Counted from the stretch's first letter, positions 35,346-44,582 are shown. The stretch: DNA of 64,000 nucleotides from CAYMQB01 sp964392665 (GCA_964392665.1 CAYMQB010000007.1:19254-83253), one strand, 5' to 3'. Numbers and translations are program-made. Notes: generated by a model not told the origin, from the letters alone.

Positions 35346-36038
35346 TTATGTTATATCAAAATCCAGCGATCTCTCTTTATATTTTTGTTTTAATTGTTCC
35401 GTGGGCATATTCATAATTTCTTCCATATCTCTATCGAATTTTCCTTCCTCTATTTCCTTAATTCGCGCGAACATTTGATTCGACCTCTTCGTAAGATACC
35501 TTCCGTATAATCTCCTTGCCAGAATCGCAACATTATATTGCGCCATCTCAGCCGGACACCTTATTGTGCATAAGCCACACATAATACAATCGAATGACAT
35601 GTCTGCTGCCAACCAGATATCTCCTCTAATGATAGCATTTACATAGTCCATCACTTCTATTTCCTGAGGACAAATCTTTGTGCAGGTATTACAGGATACG
35701 CATCTAAAAACCTCGGGATAAAGCTTCGTAAAACTGGAGACATCGGGTTTCAATTCTTCAACATTATATATTGCTTTTTGCGCGGGTGTAAAAGGAATCT
35801 GAGCAAGGTACATCCCTGGTTGAACCACAGTTTGACAGGCGAGACCACCTATAAGTTTGAAATCTCCTGCTAATCTATAAACGGTTGCACAGGCACCACA
35901 AAATCCTTCCCTACAACCAATACCCTTTTTTAATTGGAAACCCGCATATTCAAGTGCATCAATGATCGTAGAACCTTCCGGTACAAGGACTTTTTCGCCG
36001 ATTATGTAAATTGGTATCATGTTTTTTTCAGGTTCCAT
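35346..36038 (-). CDS. fumarate reductase iron-sulfur subunit (TfrB/SdhB-like)
   Basis: Protein of 230 residues. A plant-type [2Fe-2S] domain is at about 10-100 with cysteines in GCREGFCGACATVY and a further Cys in GGLACQT. A dicluster [4Fe-4S] domain follows with CVSCNTCTKICP and CIMCGLCTIRCP. It would pass electrons from the Hdr subunits to the flavoprotein. Methanogen TfrB has an HdrB-like C-terminal domain fused on; this protein lacks it and a separate HdrB is encoded in the same operon. AGGAGG precedes the ATG. Confidence 0.88.
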   Translation of the reverse strand: MEPEKNMIPIYIIGEKVLVPEGSTIIDALEYAGFQLKKGIGCREGFCGACATVYRLAGDFKLIGGLACQTVVQPGMYLAQIPFTPAQKAIYNVEELKPDVSSFTKLYPEVFRCVSCNTCTKICPQEIEVMDYVNAIIRGDIWLAADMSFDCIMCGLCTIRCPAEMAQYNVAILARRLYGRYLTKRSNQMFARIKEIEEGKFDRDMEEIMNMPTEQLKQKYKERSLDFDIT

Positions 36039-36061
36039 TAAAACCTCCTAAATAAAAATGC

Positions 36062-36082
36062 GAAATTAAGAAATTAGAAATT
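36062..36082. repeat. 21-bp AT-rich repeat, copy 2 (between tfrB- and hdrA-like genes)
   Basis: Identical to 35229-35249. The 169-bp spacer holds no reading frame of note. Confidence 0.7.
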
Positions 36083-36207
36083 AGGAAATTGTTTCTTTTT
36101 GTGTTTATCCTGATTTTCGTAATTCCCATTTTCGCATTTTCGTCTGTTAAGAACATTCTACTCATTTTCCCTTCTGTATTTTCCTATTTTCGTGGTTTTC
36201 TCTTTTG

Positions 36208-38163
36208 TTAATATTCCTCTGTTGCAACTTCTACCATATCAAAAATCTGTTTCTTCGTGAAGTTCTTGTGCTGCATAGCACCACTGGGGCAGGCACCTGC
36301 ACAGGCACCGCATCCTTCACAAAGAGCTTCATTTACAACTGCTACATTCTTTATAGGGTCAACCTCCACGGCAGTGTATGCGCATACACTTTCACAATTC
36401 CCACACCCGGCACATATCTCTTCGTCTACATATGCAATCACAGGATTTCCAAAAATATAATCTTTGCTGAAGAGTGCAAGTACCTTTGCGGCTGCACCGG
36501 AAGCCTGAGAAACAGCATCTGTAATGTCTTTTGGAAACTGTGACATCCCGGCAATAAAAATCCCCGATGTTAAAGTCTCAAGCGGTCTTAGTTTCAGATG
36601 TGCTTCCTGAAACCATCCAAATTCGTCAGTTGAAAGTCTCAATCTTTTTGCAAGTTCACTGCTCCCTTCCGATGGAATGATAGCGGTTGCAAGAACCACC
36701 AAGTCGGTAGACAACTCCACCTGCTCGCCTGTGAGTGTATCAACGCCCCATAGTGTTAGATTCCCATTTTGCCTTGATATTTTCGAAATTTTCCCCCTTA
36801 TATAAATTACATTATCTTCTTCTTTTGCTCTCTGTACGAATTCTTCATATCCTTTGCCATTAGAACGTATATCTATATAGAATATGTATGCCTGACCATC
36901 GGGAACTGCGTGTTTGTAAAGCATAGCCTGCTTTGCAAGATACATACAACACACCCTTGAGCAGTATGCAACCCCATGTTCCGGGTCACGAGAACCTGCA
37001 CAGGAGACAAAAGCAACATCTTTGGGAATCATTCTATTAGAAGGTCTTATTGGGACCCCATCTGTAGGACCCGAGGGGCATAAAAGCCTTTCGAATTGAA
37101 GTCCATTTATCACATCAGGGTCATTTACATATTCCTTTATTTGTTCGTTGGGCATCAGGTCAAAACCTGTTGCAACAACAATAGCGCCAACTTCCTCCTC
37201 GACTATTCTATCTTCTTGAGAAAAATCAACAGCCTCTCTCGGGCAAATGGACTGGCAGACCCTACAAGTCCCTTTAGTGAAGTGACCACAGTATTCTCTG
37301 TCTATAACGGGTATGTTAGGAACAGCCTGTGGAAAAGGTGTATAAACAGCTTTCCTTTTACTCAAACCTAAATCAAACTCGCTTGTAACCGTAGTAAGAC
37401 ATTTTTCTATACACAAACCACAGCCATTACATTTTTCTCTATCGATATAAGATGCCTTTTCTTTTATCTTCACCTTGAAATTCCCGACATACCCACTCAC
37501 TTCTTCCACCTCGCTAAATGCATATATCTTAATATTCGGGTGCTGTGCAGCGGATACCATCTTGGGTGTCTCTATACATTGCGGACAATCAAGCGTGGGG
37601 AATGTTTCTGAAAGCTGTATCATTTTTCCACCGATGCTCGGGCTTTTCTCCACAAGAATTACCTCGTAACCTCCATCTGCAATATCAAGTGCTGTCTGTA
37701 TCCCCGAAATCCCCCCACCTATTACCACTGCCCGTTTATTCAATGGTATTCTTGCCGGTTCCAAACTGGCATCGTTTATAAGTTTATTTACCGTCATTTC
37801 TATTATCTTTAGGGCCTTGTTTGTAGCAAACTCCTTACCCTCATGCTCGTGTGGCCAGGAACATTGTTCTCTTATATTCGCAATCTCACATCTATATGGA
37901 TTAAGCCCTGCCCTCTCTGCTGCGTTTCTGAATGTCACCTCATGAAGTGTAGGAGAACAGTTAGCAATAACAATACCATCAAGATGTTCCTTTTTTATCG
38001 TCTCTTCGACAAGTGATTGCCCCGGGTCAGCGCACATATACATATAATGTGTGGAAAAAACCACACCTGGAATCTTTAATGATTCCGCTGCCGCTTTTTC
38101 TACATCAACTGCTTTGGCGATATTTAAACCACAATGACAGACAAAAACTCCAATTCTGTTCAT
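36208..38163 (-). CDS. hdrA: HdrA, FAD-binding heterodisulfide reductase subunit A
   Basis: Flavin subunit where electron bifurcation takes place in Hdr complexes, 651 residues. In order: an N-terminal domain with CHCG and CADPGQ cysteines; an FAD-binding domain from about 145 (RAVVIGGGISGIQTALDIADGGYEVILVEK); an inserted ferredoxin-like pair (CNGCGLCIEKC, CRVCQSICP); a thioredoxin-reductase-like part (FVSCAGSRDP, CSRVCC); and C-terminal clusters CAGCGNCESVC and CEGCGACAGACP. All expected cysteine groups are present. The start overlaps the HoxU-like gene by 4 bp. Confidence 0.93.
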   Translation of the reverse strand: MNRIGVFVCHCGLNIAKAVDVEKAAAESLKIPGVVFSTHYMYMCADPGQSLVEETIKKEHLDGIVIANCSPTLHEVTFRNAAERAGLNPYRCEIANIREQCSWPHEHEGKEFATNKALKIIEMTVNKLINDASLEPARIPLNKRAVVIGGGISGIQTALDIADGGYEVILVEKSPSIGGKMIQLSETFPTLDCPQCIETPKMVSAAQHPNIKIYAFSEVEEVSGYVGNFKVKIKEKASYIDREKCNGCGLCIEKCLTTVTSEFDLGLSKRKAVYTPFPQAVPNIPVIDREYCGHFTKGTCRVCQSICPREAVDFSQEDRIVEEEVGAIVVATGFDLMPNEQIKEYVNDPDVINGLQFERLLCPSGPTDGVPIRPSNRMIPKDVAFVSCAGSRDPEHGVAYCSRVCCMYLAKQAMLYKHAVPDGQAYIFYIDIRSNGKGYEEFVQRAKEEDNVIYIRGKISKISRQNGNLTLWGVDTLTGEQVELSTDLVVLATAIIPSEGSSELAKRLRLSTDEFGWFQEAHLKLRPLETLTSGIFIAGMSQFPKDITDAVSQASGAAAKVLALFSKDYIFGNPVIAYVDEEICAGCGNCESVCAYTAVEVDPIKNVAVVNEALCEGCGACAGACPSGAMQHKNFTKKQIFDMVEVATEEY

Positions 38164-38825
38164 TTTTGTCGTCCTTTCGAGTCTATTTTTAGAACTTCCT
38201 CTATTGTCTCGCCGGTATTTTTCTTTCTGAACTCGTTCAGTTTCCCAAAAATGTTATCATTCAGTTTAATAAATTCACCATCAATAGTAATCGCTCCTGT
38301 GGGGCAAACATACGCGCATCCACCACAACCAATACAGGTATCAGAAATCTCAATAAACGGAGTTGCTACCTGTCTTTCCGATCCCCTTCCCACAAAATTT
38401 ATGGCATGTGCTTCCGCAATTTCATCACAAACTCTTATGCAGAGCCCACATAAAATGCAATTGTTTTTATCTTCCAAAAACTTCCCTGCCTTAGCACCCA
38501 TTTCCCTTGCAAGTTCTCTGATAACCTCTGAAGTTGAACTGCGGGCAAGCAGAAGTTCCATTATACCCTTTCGCAATTTCTTAATCCTCTCTGTGTCCGT
38601 TTTTACTACAAGTCCAGGTCGAACAATATACAGACACGAAGTTACTACCTTGCTCCTATTCCCTTCTTGGACTTCAACACTACAAAGCCTGCAAGCCCCC
38701 GATGGAGAAACTGCTTCATGATAGCAGAGCGCTGGGATTTTTATCCCAACTCGTCTTGCAGTAGTAAGTATTGTTTCCCCTTCTACTGCCCCAAATTTTT
38801 TGCCATCTATTTCTATCTCTATCAT
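38160..38825 (-). CDS. NuoG N-terminal/HoxU-like iron-sulfur protein
   Basis: Protein of 221 residues: a [2Fe-2S] domain (about 1-75; cysteines in ALCYHEAVSPSGACRLC), a short helical part (LRKGIMELLLARS), and two [4Fe-4S] clusters (CILCGLCIRVC and CIGCGGCAYVCP). It corresponds to the first part of NuoG or of the [FeFe]-hydrogenase large subunit HndD, but ends before any H-cluster or molybdopterin domain. It therefore acts as a wire between NuoF and HdrA. It overlaps both neighbours by 4 bp. Confidence 0.88.
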   Translation of the reverse strand: MIEIEIDGKKFGAVEGETILTTARRVGIKIPALCYHEAVSPSGACRLCSVEVQEGNRSKVVTSCLYIVRPGLVVKTDTERIKKLRKGIMELLLARSSTSEVIRELAREMGAKAGKFLEDKNNCILCGLCIRVCDEIAEAHAINFVGRGSERQVATPFIEISDTCIGCGGCAYVCPTGAITIDGEFIKLNDNIFGKLNEFRKKNTGETIEEVLKIDSKGRQK

Positions 38826-40645
38826 TTTTTAAACACCGCATCAAAATTGCACACTTGATAACATATTCCACATTTTATGCATTTCGATGTATCTATCACA
38901 TGGTTCTCCTTTTGCTCCCCGGAAATAGCACCTACAGGGCATTTCCTTGCGCACAGAGTACATCCTGTACACTTTTCCGGGTCAATCCCGTATTCTATTA
39001 ATTCCTTACATACACCAGCAGGGCATTTCTTATCCTTAATGTGTGCGTTAAATTCGTCTCTGAAGAATTTTATCGCAGTGAGAACCGGATTTGCTGCACT
39101 TTTGCCAAGCCCACATAGAGCACCATATTGAAGGGTAAACGCTATCTCTTCTAATAACCCAATGTCTTCCTCTTTGCCTTCTCCACTTGAGATCCGATCC
39201 AATATTTCTTTCATTCTCTTCAGTCCTTCTCTGCAAGGAACACATTTCCCACAAGATTCTGTTACAAGGAATGAAATGAAATATTTGGCCATATCTACCA
39301 TACAGGTATCTTCATCCCCTACGACCATTCCACCCGAACCCATCATCGAGCCGGCATTAGTCAGGCTGTCAAAATCAACAGGAAGGTCAAGCAGTTCTTC
39401 TGGCAAAAACCCCCCTGAAGGCCCACCGGTTTGAACCATTTTAAACTTTTTTCCCTTCTTGATTCCGCCACCAATATTGAAGATTATGTCCCTTAATGTG
39501 ACACCCATTGGTACTTCGACAAGCCCAGTATTATTAACTTTACCTGTCAAGGAAAAAACCTTTGTTCCTTTACTACCTCCCCATGGGCTCCTCGATACAT
39601 CACCTGTCCCTATAGTGGTAAACCACTTCGCACCTCTGTTTATTATCACAGGTATGTTAGCCCATGTTTCAACATTGTTGAGACAGGAAGGTTTGTTCCA
39701 TAGACCATACTCAACGGTATGAATGTATTTCGCCCTTGGAACCCCGGCTTTCCCTTCTAACGAAGCCATCAGTGCAGTTGATTCGCCGCAAACAAAGGCA
39801 CCTGCACCTCTGTGAACTTCAATGTCAAAATTAAAACCCGTATCAAAAATATTGTTACCAAGAAGTCCATATTCTCGAGCCTGCATAATAGCAGTATTCA
39901 AGCGATCCAATGCGATTGGATATTCTTTTCTTATATATACATACCCTTCTTGGGCGCCTACAGCATATGCACCTATAATCATTCCTTCAATAACAGAATG
40001 AGGATCAGACTCCATAATAGTCCTATCCATATATGCTCCAGGATCACCCTCGTCTGCGTTACATATCACATATCTAATTTCCGACCTTTTTTCACCAGCC
40101 CGTCTACAGGATTCCCATTTGATACCCGTGGGAAAACCCCCTCCTCCCCTACCACGTAAACCTGATGCTTTAATCTCCTCAATTACCTCTTCTGGTTTCA
40201 TAGTAGAAACCACCTTTGCGAGCGCAGAATATCCATCACGTGCGATATAATCAGTAATTTTTTCGGGGTCTATTAATCCCCTATTACGCAAGGCGATAAG
40301 AACTTGTTGTCTAAAAAACGGTATTTCCGGCAGAGTAGGGATAGGCATTTTTTCCTTAGGTGGTGTATACATTAGTTTCTTTACAGGTCTACCTTTAAGA
40401 AAATGCTCTTCAACAAGAAACGGCACATCCTTTTCCTTAACCCCTTGGTAGAAAACGCCATCCGGTTGAACCAATATTATTGGTCCCGCATCACAAAAAC
40501 CGAAGCATCCGGTTGAAACCAGCCTAATTTCTTCCGTAAGATTGTGTTTCTTCAATTCTTTTGCAATACTTTCCCTTATTTCAAACGAGTTGTTTTCTAT
40601 ACAAGTTGTTCCCATACAAATCAAAACATCTGTTCTAAATGGCAT
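38822..40645 (-). CDS. NuoF/HndC-type NADH-binding subunit
   Basis: Protein of 607 residues. It has a thioredoxin-like [2Fe-2S] domain at the N-terminus (CMGTTCIENN, then STGCFGFCDAGP), the NADH/FMN-binding part (GLRGRGGGGFPTGIKW, CNADEGDPGAYMDR), a [4Fe-4S] site (SCGKCVPCREG) and two C-terminal ferredoxin clusters (CTGCTLCARKCP, CIKCGICYQVC). This is the layout of HndC/HydB in electron-bifurcating enzymes. It would oxidise NADH or reduce NAD+. Confidence 0.93.
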   Translation of the reverse strand: MPFRTDVLICMGTTCIENNSFEIRESIAKELKKHNLTEEIRLVSTGCFGFCDAGPIILVQPDGVFYQGVKEKDVPFLVEEHFLKGRPVKKLMYTPPKEKMPIPTLPEIPFFRQQVLIALRNRGLIDPEKITDYIARDGYSALAKVVSTMKPEEVIEEIKASGLRGRGGGGFPTGIKWESCRRAGEKRSEIRYVICNADEGDPGAYMDRTIMESDPHSVIEGMIIGAYAVGAQEGYVYIRKEYPIALDRLNTAIMQAREYGLLGNNIFDTGFNFDIEVHRGAGAFVCGESTALMASLEGKAGVPRAKYIHTVEYGLWNKPSCLNNVETWANIPVIINRGAKWFTTIGTGDVSRSPWGGSKGTKVFSLTGKVNNTGLVEVPMGVTLRDIIFNIGGGIKKGKKFKMVQTGGPSGGFLPEELLDLPVDFDSLTNAGSMMGSGGMVVGDEDTCMVDMAKYFISFLVTESCGKCVPCREGLKRMKEILDRISSGEGKEEDIGLLEEIAFTLQYGALCGLGKSAANPVLTAIKFFRDEFNAHIKDKKCPAGVCKELIEYGIDPEKCTGCTLCARKCPVGAISGEQKENHVIDTSKCIKCGICYQVCNFDAVFKK

Positions 40646-40663
40646 TTTACTTATCCTCTTTAG

Positions 40664-41047
40664 CTACTCTGTCTTTTCGCTTCCCGCGGCCAATGCATAT
40701 TCCTTAATTATCTCGCCCTTCTGAACATGCTTTTCAAATATTTCCTCTATTTTTTTCTCCGTAAGGTCAACATATTTAACAGGCGGCATCCCTTTAACTT
40801 CAACCGTTGCCATTGGCTCGCGGCTGCAAAGACCAGCACATCCACTGGTCGTAAGTATAACATCTTCCACTTGTTTTTCTTCTATTATCTTCAAGAGTGC
40901 ATTCATAATTTTGCGTGCGCCTGCGGCAATTCCACAAGTTCCCATATGTACTACAATCTTAGCTCTTCCTTTTCCTTCTCGAAGAATGGAGGTTCTCCGA
41001 GCCTTTTCCTTTATCTTCTTCAAGTCCTCCGGTGTTATTCTCGGCAT
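40664..41047 (-). CDS. HndB-like [2Fe-2S] ferredoxin
   Basis: Thioredoxin-fold ferredoxin of 127 residues with cysteines in HMGTCGIAAGAR and TTSGCAGLCSREP, the HndB/HydB-N pattern. It lies between the NuoE- and NuoF-like genes, as in bifurcating [FeFe]-hydrogenase operons. AGGAGG precedes the ATG. Confidence 0.85.
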   Translation of the reverse strand: MPRITPEDLKKIKEKARRTSILREGKGRAKIVVHMGTCGIAAGARKIMNALLKIIEEKQVEDVILTTSGCAGLCSREPMATVEVKGMPPVKYVDLTEKKIEEIFEKHVQKGEIIKEYALAAGSEKTE

Positions 41048-41056
41048 TAATTCCTC

Positions 41057-41593
41057 CTAACCTTCCTCTGCTTTCAATTTTTCTTTTATCTCTTTGTATT
41101 TCTTGCTAATATCTACTTTCTTTCTTGGAATAGACCTGTACTTTTCCAGTATGCTCGGCACCTGATCGGGAGTAAAATTACCATATATTTCCCTGTTTAT
41201 TGAAACTACAGGAGCCAATCCACAGCAACCGAGACATCTTACAATATCCAGACTGAAATCCATCTTCTCGTCCATCTCATCAACCTTTATTCCAAGTTCC
41301 CTCTCGAATGCCTCAAGAATTATGTCTGCCCCTTGCACATGGCATGCTGTACCCATACAGACACCTATTCCGAATCTACCTCTTGGTTTTAAGCTGAAAG
41401 CCCTATAGAATGTTGCGATACTGACTATTTCTGATAAGGGTACCTCTAAGCATTTGGACAACTCAGTCAATGAATTTTTAGGGAGATAGTTATACTCCTC
41501 TTGAATATCATGCAAAATCTCGATTAAGCAGTCTTTACGACCATCCCATCGCCCTACTATTTCTTCAATTACCAGAGGATTTACTTCGTTCAT
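41057..41593 (-). CDS. NuoE/HndA-type [2Fe-2S] subunit
   Basis: Protein of 178 residues with the family's helical N-terminal part (LIEILHDIQEEYNYLPKNSL) and thioredoxin-like [2Fe-2S] domain (CMGTACHVQGAD, VRCLGCCGLAPVV). Partner of NuoF in NADH oxidation. It ends 9 bp before the HndB-like gene and starts 16 bp after the ATPase gene. Confidence 0.92.
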   Translation of the reverse strand: MNEVNPLVIEEIVGRWDGRKDCLIEILHDIQEEYNYLPKNSLTELSKCLEVPLSEIVSIATFYRAFSLKPRGRFGIGVCMGTACHVQGADIILEAFERELGIKVDEMDEKMDFSLDIVRCLGCCGLAPVVSINREIYGNFTPDQVPSILEKYRSIPRKKVDISKKYKEIKEKLKAEEG

Positions 41594-41609
41594 CTGTAAT
41601 CCACCTTTT

Positions 41610-42143
41610 CTAAGTATTTCTCTTTTTTTTTAGACCTTCTCTTAATATTCTAATTCCCTGTGAAGAGCTTATGGGTATATCCTGGAGTTTTTCTCGAATC
41701 TCTTCTGTATCGAAAATAGAGAGTTTTCCATCTTTTCTGTGTTCATAAAGAAAATTAACCGATGGATTTCCAATAACAAGTGTTTCAATTGTTTTCCCGA
41801 CATCACCGAGTGGCTGGCGATCAATATGGCTATATTGGAAACTAGCTCTTACGATAGTTCCTTTTCCCTCGTTTGACTCTATGGAGAATTTTCCATTAGC
41901 CATTTCGGCTGCTTGTTTCAAGAGTGTAAGACCCAGACCAACCTTTCTCACCTTTTTACTTGTGAAAAAGGGATCTGTTGCTTTTTCCAATATGTTACGT
42001 GACATACCCTCACCATTATCTCCAATTTCAATAGTTAGCTTATCTTCCTGTATGTTTTCGTTTACAGCAATATGCACCTTGCTTGCTCCTGCTCTTACTG
42101 AGTTTTCGACAATATCCAGAACATGTAAAGAAATATCTTCCAT
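41610..42143 (-). CDS. histidine-kinase-like ATP-binding protein
   Basis: GHKL ATPase of 177 residues without a phospho-acceptor His domain. The N box is VENSVRAGA, the G1 box EIGDNGEGM, and the G2 region KKVRKVGLGLTLLKQAAE. Stand-alone versions next to HndA-type genes occur in bifurcating-hydrogenase operons and are thought to be regulatory, though their targets are not established. The gap to the PHP gene is 1 bp. Confidence 0.85.
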   Translation of the reverse strand: MEDISLHVLDIVENSVRAGASKVHIAVNENIQEDKLTIEIGDNGEGMSRNILEKATDPFFTSKKVRKVGLGLTLLKQAAEMANGKFSIESNEGKGTIVRASFQYSHIDRQPLGDVGKTIETLVIGNPSVNFLYEHRKDGKLSIFDTEEIREKLQDIPISSSQGIRILREGLKKKRNT

Positions 42144-42144
42144 G

Positions 42145-42888
42145 TTACTGTGCGCTTAAAACCTTTCTCCCCTCTACACCCTTAAATGCCTTGTAAAGTT
42201 CTTCCGCATTCGTATCTTCAAGTAAAAACGATGTTGTTTTCTTCCCGATGTCCTCCAAATAGTGAGCATCGGAGAAACTAACGATCGGAAAATTGTCAAT
42301 CTCCGGATGAGTTACGCGTAACTGTCTCAATTTGCCTAACGATGAAACCTCGACACCATCCAGCTTGAGTCCACTGGGGATAAAACCTAATTGACCAATA
42401 ATGCTAAAAGCTTCTCGGTCAATATGTGAGGCAATAGCAACACCACCCAGGTTATGAACTATATCGATAATTTGCTCGAGAAAAAGTGTTGTGGCTCCAA
42501 TCAATAATCTCTCATTGATGCCGAGCATTTCGTCTTTGTCGTCCACTATTACCTGTTCACCAAAAACTACTTCATTATTGATTCCGGGTAAGTGTTCGTA
42601 AACTATATTTTTAATGTTTTCAAGTCCGGCGCCTGTCCTGAAAAATGCAAGAATGTGAGCTTCTTCCTGAGAGGTTATTTCAATCCCTCCTATAACAGAC
42701 ACCCCTTCTTTCTCTCCCGCTTTCTGAACAGCTGCAACATTTTCAGTTGTATTGTGGTCACATATTCCAATTATGTCCAAGTTTTTCTCCTTTGCCTTCA
42801 TAATTATCAAAGTTGGTAGCATACTCAAATCACCACAGGGAGAAAGGCATGTATGAATATGCAAATCTCCTCTAAATTCCTCCAGCAT
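42145..42888 (-). CDS. PHP-domain phosphoesterase
   Basis: Protein of 247 residues of the PHP family. Metal-binding motifs: DLHIHTCLSPCGD at the N-terminus, GICDHNTTEN, ASHIDREAF and SFSDAHYLEDIG. The family includes phosphoesterases acting on small molecules or nucleotides. I chose ATG 42888 with GGGA upstream; it overlaps the preceding DRTGG gene by 17 bp. Its place in a row of regulators suggests turnover of a signal molecule, which is inference. Confidence 0.85.
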   Translation of the reverse strand: MLEEFRGDLHIHTCLSPCGDLSMLPTLIIMKAKEKNLDIIGICDHNTTENVAAVQKAGEKEGVSVIGGIEITSQEEAHILAFFRTGAGLENIKNIVYEHLPGINNEVVFGEQVIVDDKDEMLGINERLLIGATTLFLEQIIDIVHNLGGVAIASHIDREAFSIIGQLGFIPSGLKLDGVEVSSLGKLRQLRVTHPEIDNFPIVSFSDAHYLEDIGKKTTSFLLEDTNAEELYKAFKGVEGRKVLSAQ

Positions 42889-43231
42889 CAGCAGTCCCAG
42901 GAATACCCATTCTATGTAATTTCCCAACAACTTCGAAAGCTGGTAAATTGCTCACCAAAATAGGTATTCCCTCTTTTTCAGCTTTTTTGATTGTTTCATT
43001 TTCAGGTACTCTACTATTAACCAACACAATTCCCGCAAGGTTCTTAAGCGAAGCAACAGCAACTATATTTTGATGAATTTGGAGTGTAATCCAGATATCT
43101 CCCTCGCGGCTATTTGCCATAACATCACTTAACAGATCACTAACGTATCCTCCACTGATTTCTTTGTCAAGATTACTGGATCCAGTTTTTACATCAAGCT
43201 CCAATTTATCAACGATCTCTTTAAGTTTCAT
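42872..43231 (-). CDS. DRTGG-domain protein (first)
   Basis: Protein of 119 residues made of one DRTGG domain (ISGGYVSDLLSDVMANSREGDIWIT, then AGIVLVNSRVPENET). DRTGG domains occur with CBS and phosphotransacetylase domains and may bind nucleotides. The gene overlaps the CBS-ATPase gene by 4 bp. It is about a third identical by eye to the second DRTGG gene at 44145. Confidence 0.82.
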   Translation of the reverse strand: MKLKEIVDKLELDVKTGSSNLDKEISGGYVSDLLSDVMANSREGDIWITLQIHQNIVAVASLKNLAGIVLVNSRVPENETIKKAEKEGIPILVSNLPAFEVVGKLHRMGIPGTADAGGI

Positions 43232-44148
43232 TCTTTCCCCATTTTGATAATTATCGTAATACGCGTCCCTTTTTCAACGGAAGAATCAATGGACATCTCA
43301 TCGCTACACTTCTTAATGTTTGCCAACCCCATGCCTGCACCAAAACCCATCTCCCTGACCCAGTCGGGGGCAGTTGAATATCCGGGTCGCATCGCTTTCT
43401 CTACATCAGGAATCCCAGGGCCACTATCTTCCGCTTCAATTTTGATCAGCTCAGGTCTAACCTCTGCCTTTATTTTCCCTTTATCAGTAAAAACCACAAT
43501 GTTCATTTCCGCTTCATAGGTTGCGATAGCCACCCTGCGAATAATGCTGGGACTGATATTGAGACGGGTTAGAGTTTTCTTTAACTCACTCGAGCTCTTC
43601 CCTGCTTCCGAGAAATCTCTTCCATTAATACTGTAAAGTAGTATCAGAGCAGCGTGGTCCGCAAGCGTATCTTCAAATATATGGCTTGCACGATAACGAT
43701 GAATTTCCTCTTCATGATAATCTATTTCCAGACGTTTCAGCAATCCTTTTATAATGTCACCTTTGGTAAGCATTCCAACAAGGTTTTTTGTTCCTCTGTC
43801 AAGAACAGGAAATCTCCCAAGCCCAAATTGGTCAAACTTACTTACCGCATGGATAACCGGATCATCCGCATACACGGTTTTTACACCTTTACTCATTCTT
43901 TTTTCTATTTCCGTATCCACTTCGCCACTTGATAGCCAGTTGATAAAGTCCTCAATGCTGATAATACCCACAAGTGAATGCCCGTTAACAACAGGCACGC
44001 CGGATATATTGTTATCCTTCAATATTTTTCTTAACTCGCTCATTAGCATCCTTGGAGAAACTGTAATAGTATTTTTCTTCATTACCTCACTCACCTTCAA
44101 CTCGTAAGCAAGCTCTTGAACCCTGGTAAAACTCTGATCCTTCATCAC
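43228..44148 (-). CDS. CBS-domain protein with anti-sigma-type ATPase domain
   Basis: Protein of 306 residues. Two CBS domains cover about 15-145 (VSEVMKKNTITVSPRMLMSELRKIL and later TVYADDPVIHAVSKF), and an RsbW/SpoIIAB-like GHKL ATPase covers about 170-305 (AEDSGPGIPD, MGFGAGMGLANIKKCSDEM). CBS pairs sense adenosine nucleotides, so this could relay energy charge to a partner protein. It overlaps both DRTGG genes by 4 bp. Confidence 0.85.
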   Translation of the reverse strand: MMKDQSFTRVQELAYELKVSEVMKKNTITVSPRMLMSELRKILKDNNISGVPVVNGHSLVGIISIEDFINWLSSGEVDTEIEKRMSKGVKTVYADDPVIHAVSKFDQFGLGRFPVLDRGTKNLVGMLTKGDIIKGLLKRLEIDYHEEEIHRYRASHIFEDTLADHAALILLYSINGRDFSEAGKSSSELKKTLTRLNISPSIIRRVAIATYEAEMNIVVFTDKGKIKAEVRPELIKIEAEDSGPGIPDVEKAMRPGYSTAPDWVREMGFGAGMGLANIKKCSDEMSIDSSVEKGTRITIIIKMGKE

Positions 44149-44507
44149 TTACTCTCTTTATACTCTATCCTCCCGAGTAAACCATTCTGATACAATTTTC
44201 CACACGCTTCAAACATTGTCAAATCAGTTGAAAGAAGTACAATACCTTTTTCCTTTGCCAGTTCCACAGTCTCTTGTAATGGTTTTTTTGACCGAACAAA
44301 ACAGATGGCAACCAGGTCAGCCATTTCTGCCGTGCGCACCGACTGTGGATTTATAAGCCCTGTTAGTAACAGAGAACCTGATTTCATAAATGCCAGAACA
44401 TCGCTCATCAGGTCTGAACCACCAGCCATTTTAATCTCTTTGTTCAAATCGTTGTCACCTGCAAGTACTACTGCATCTAGTATCTCTTTTATCCTTTCCA
44501 GTTTCAT
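44145..44507 (-). CDS. DRTGG-domain protein (second)
   Basis: Protein of 120 residues, a single DRTGG domain (KMAGGSDLMSDVLAFMKSGSLLLT, AICFVRSKKPLQETVELAKEKGI). First of the five regulatory genes. A 75-bp gap separates it from hdrB. Confidence 0.8.
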   Translation of the reverse strand: MKLERIKEILDAVVLAGDNDLNKEIKMAGGSDLMSDVLAFMKSGSLLLTGLINPQSVRTAEMADLVAICFVRSKKPLQETVELAKEKGIVLLSTDLTMFEACGKLYQNGLLGRIEYKESK

Positions 44508-44582
44508 CTATTATACACTCTCTTCCTTTTTTACAGCCGAATCCTCGAGATCATGGATTTATTCCGACAACGCATATACAAA

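Noticed and set aside
38160..40645. [FeFe]-hydrogenase, suggested by HndA/B/C-like genes
   Set aside because: The HoxU-like protein stops after its second [4Fe-4S] motif and has none of the H-cluster cysteine motifs. No hydrogenase large subunit is in the window.
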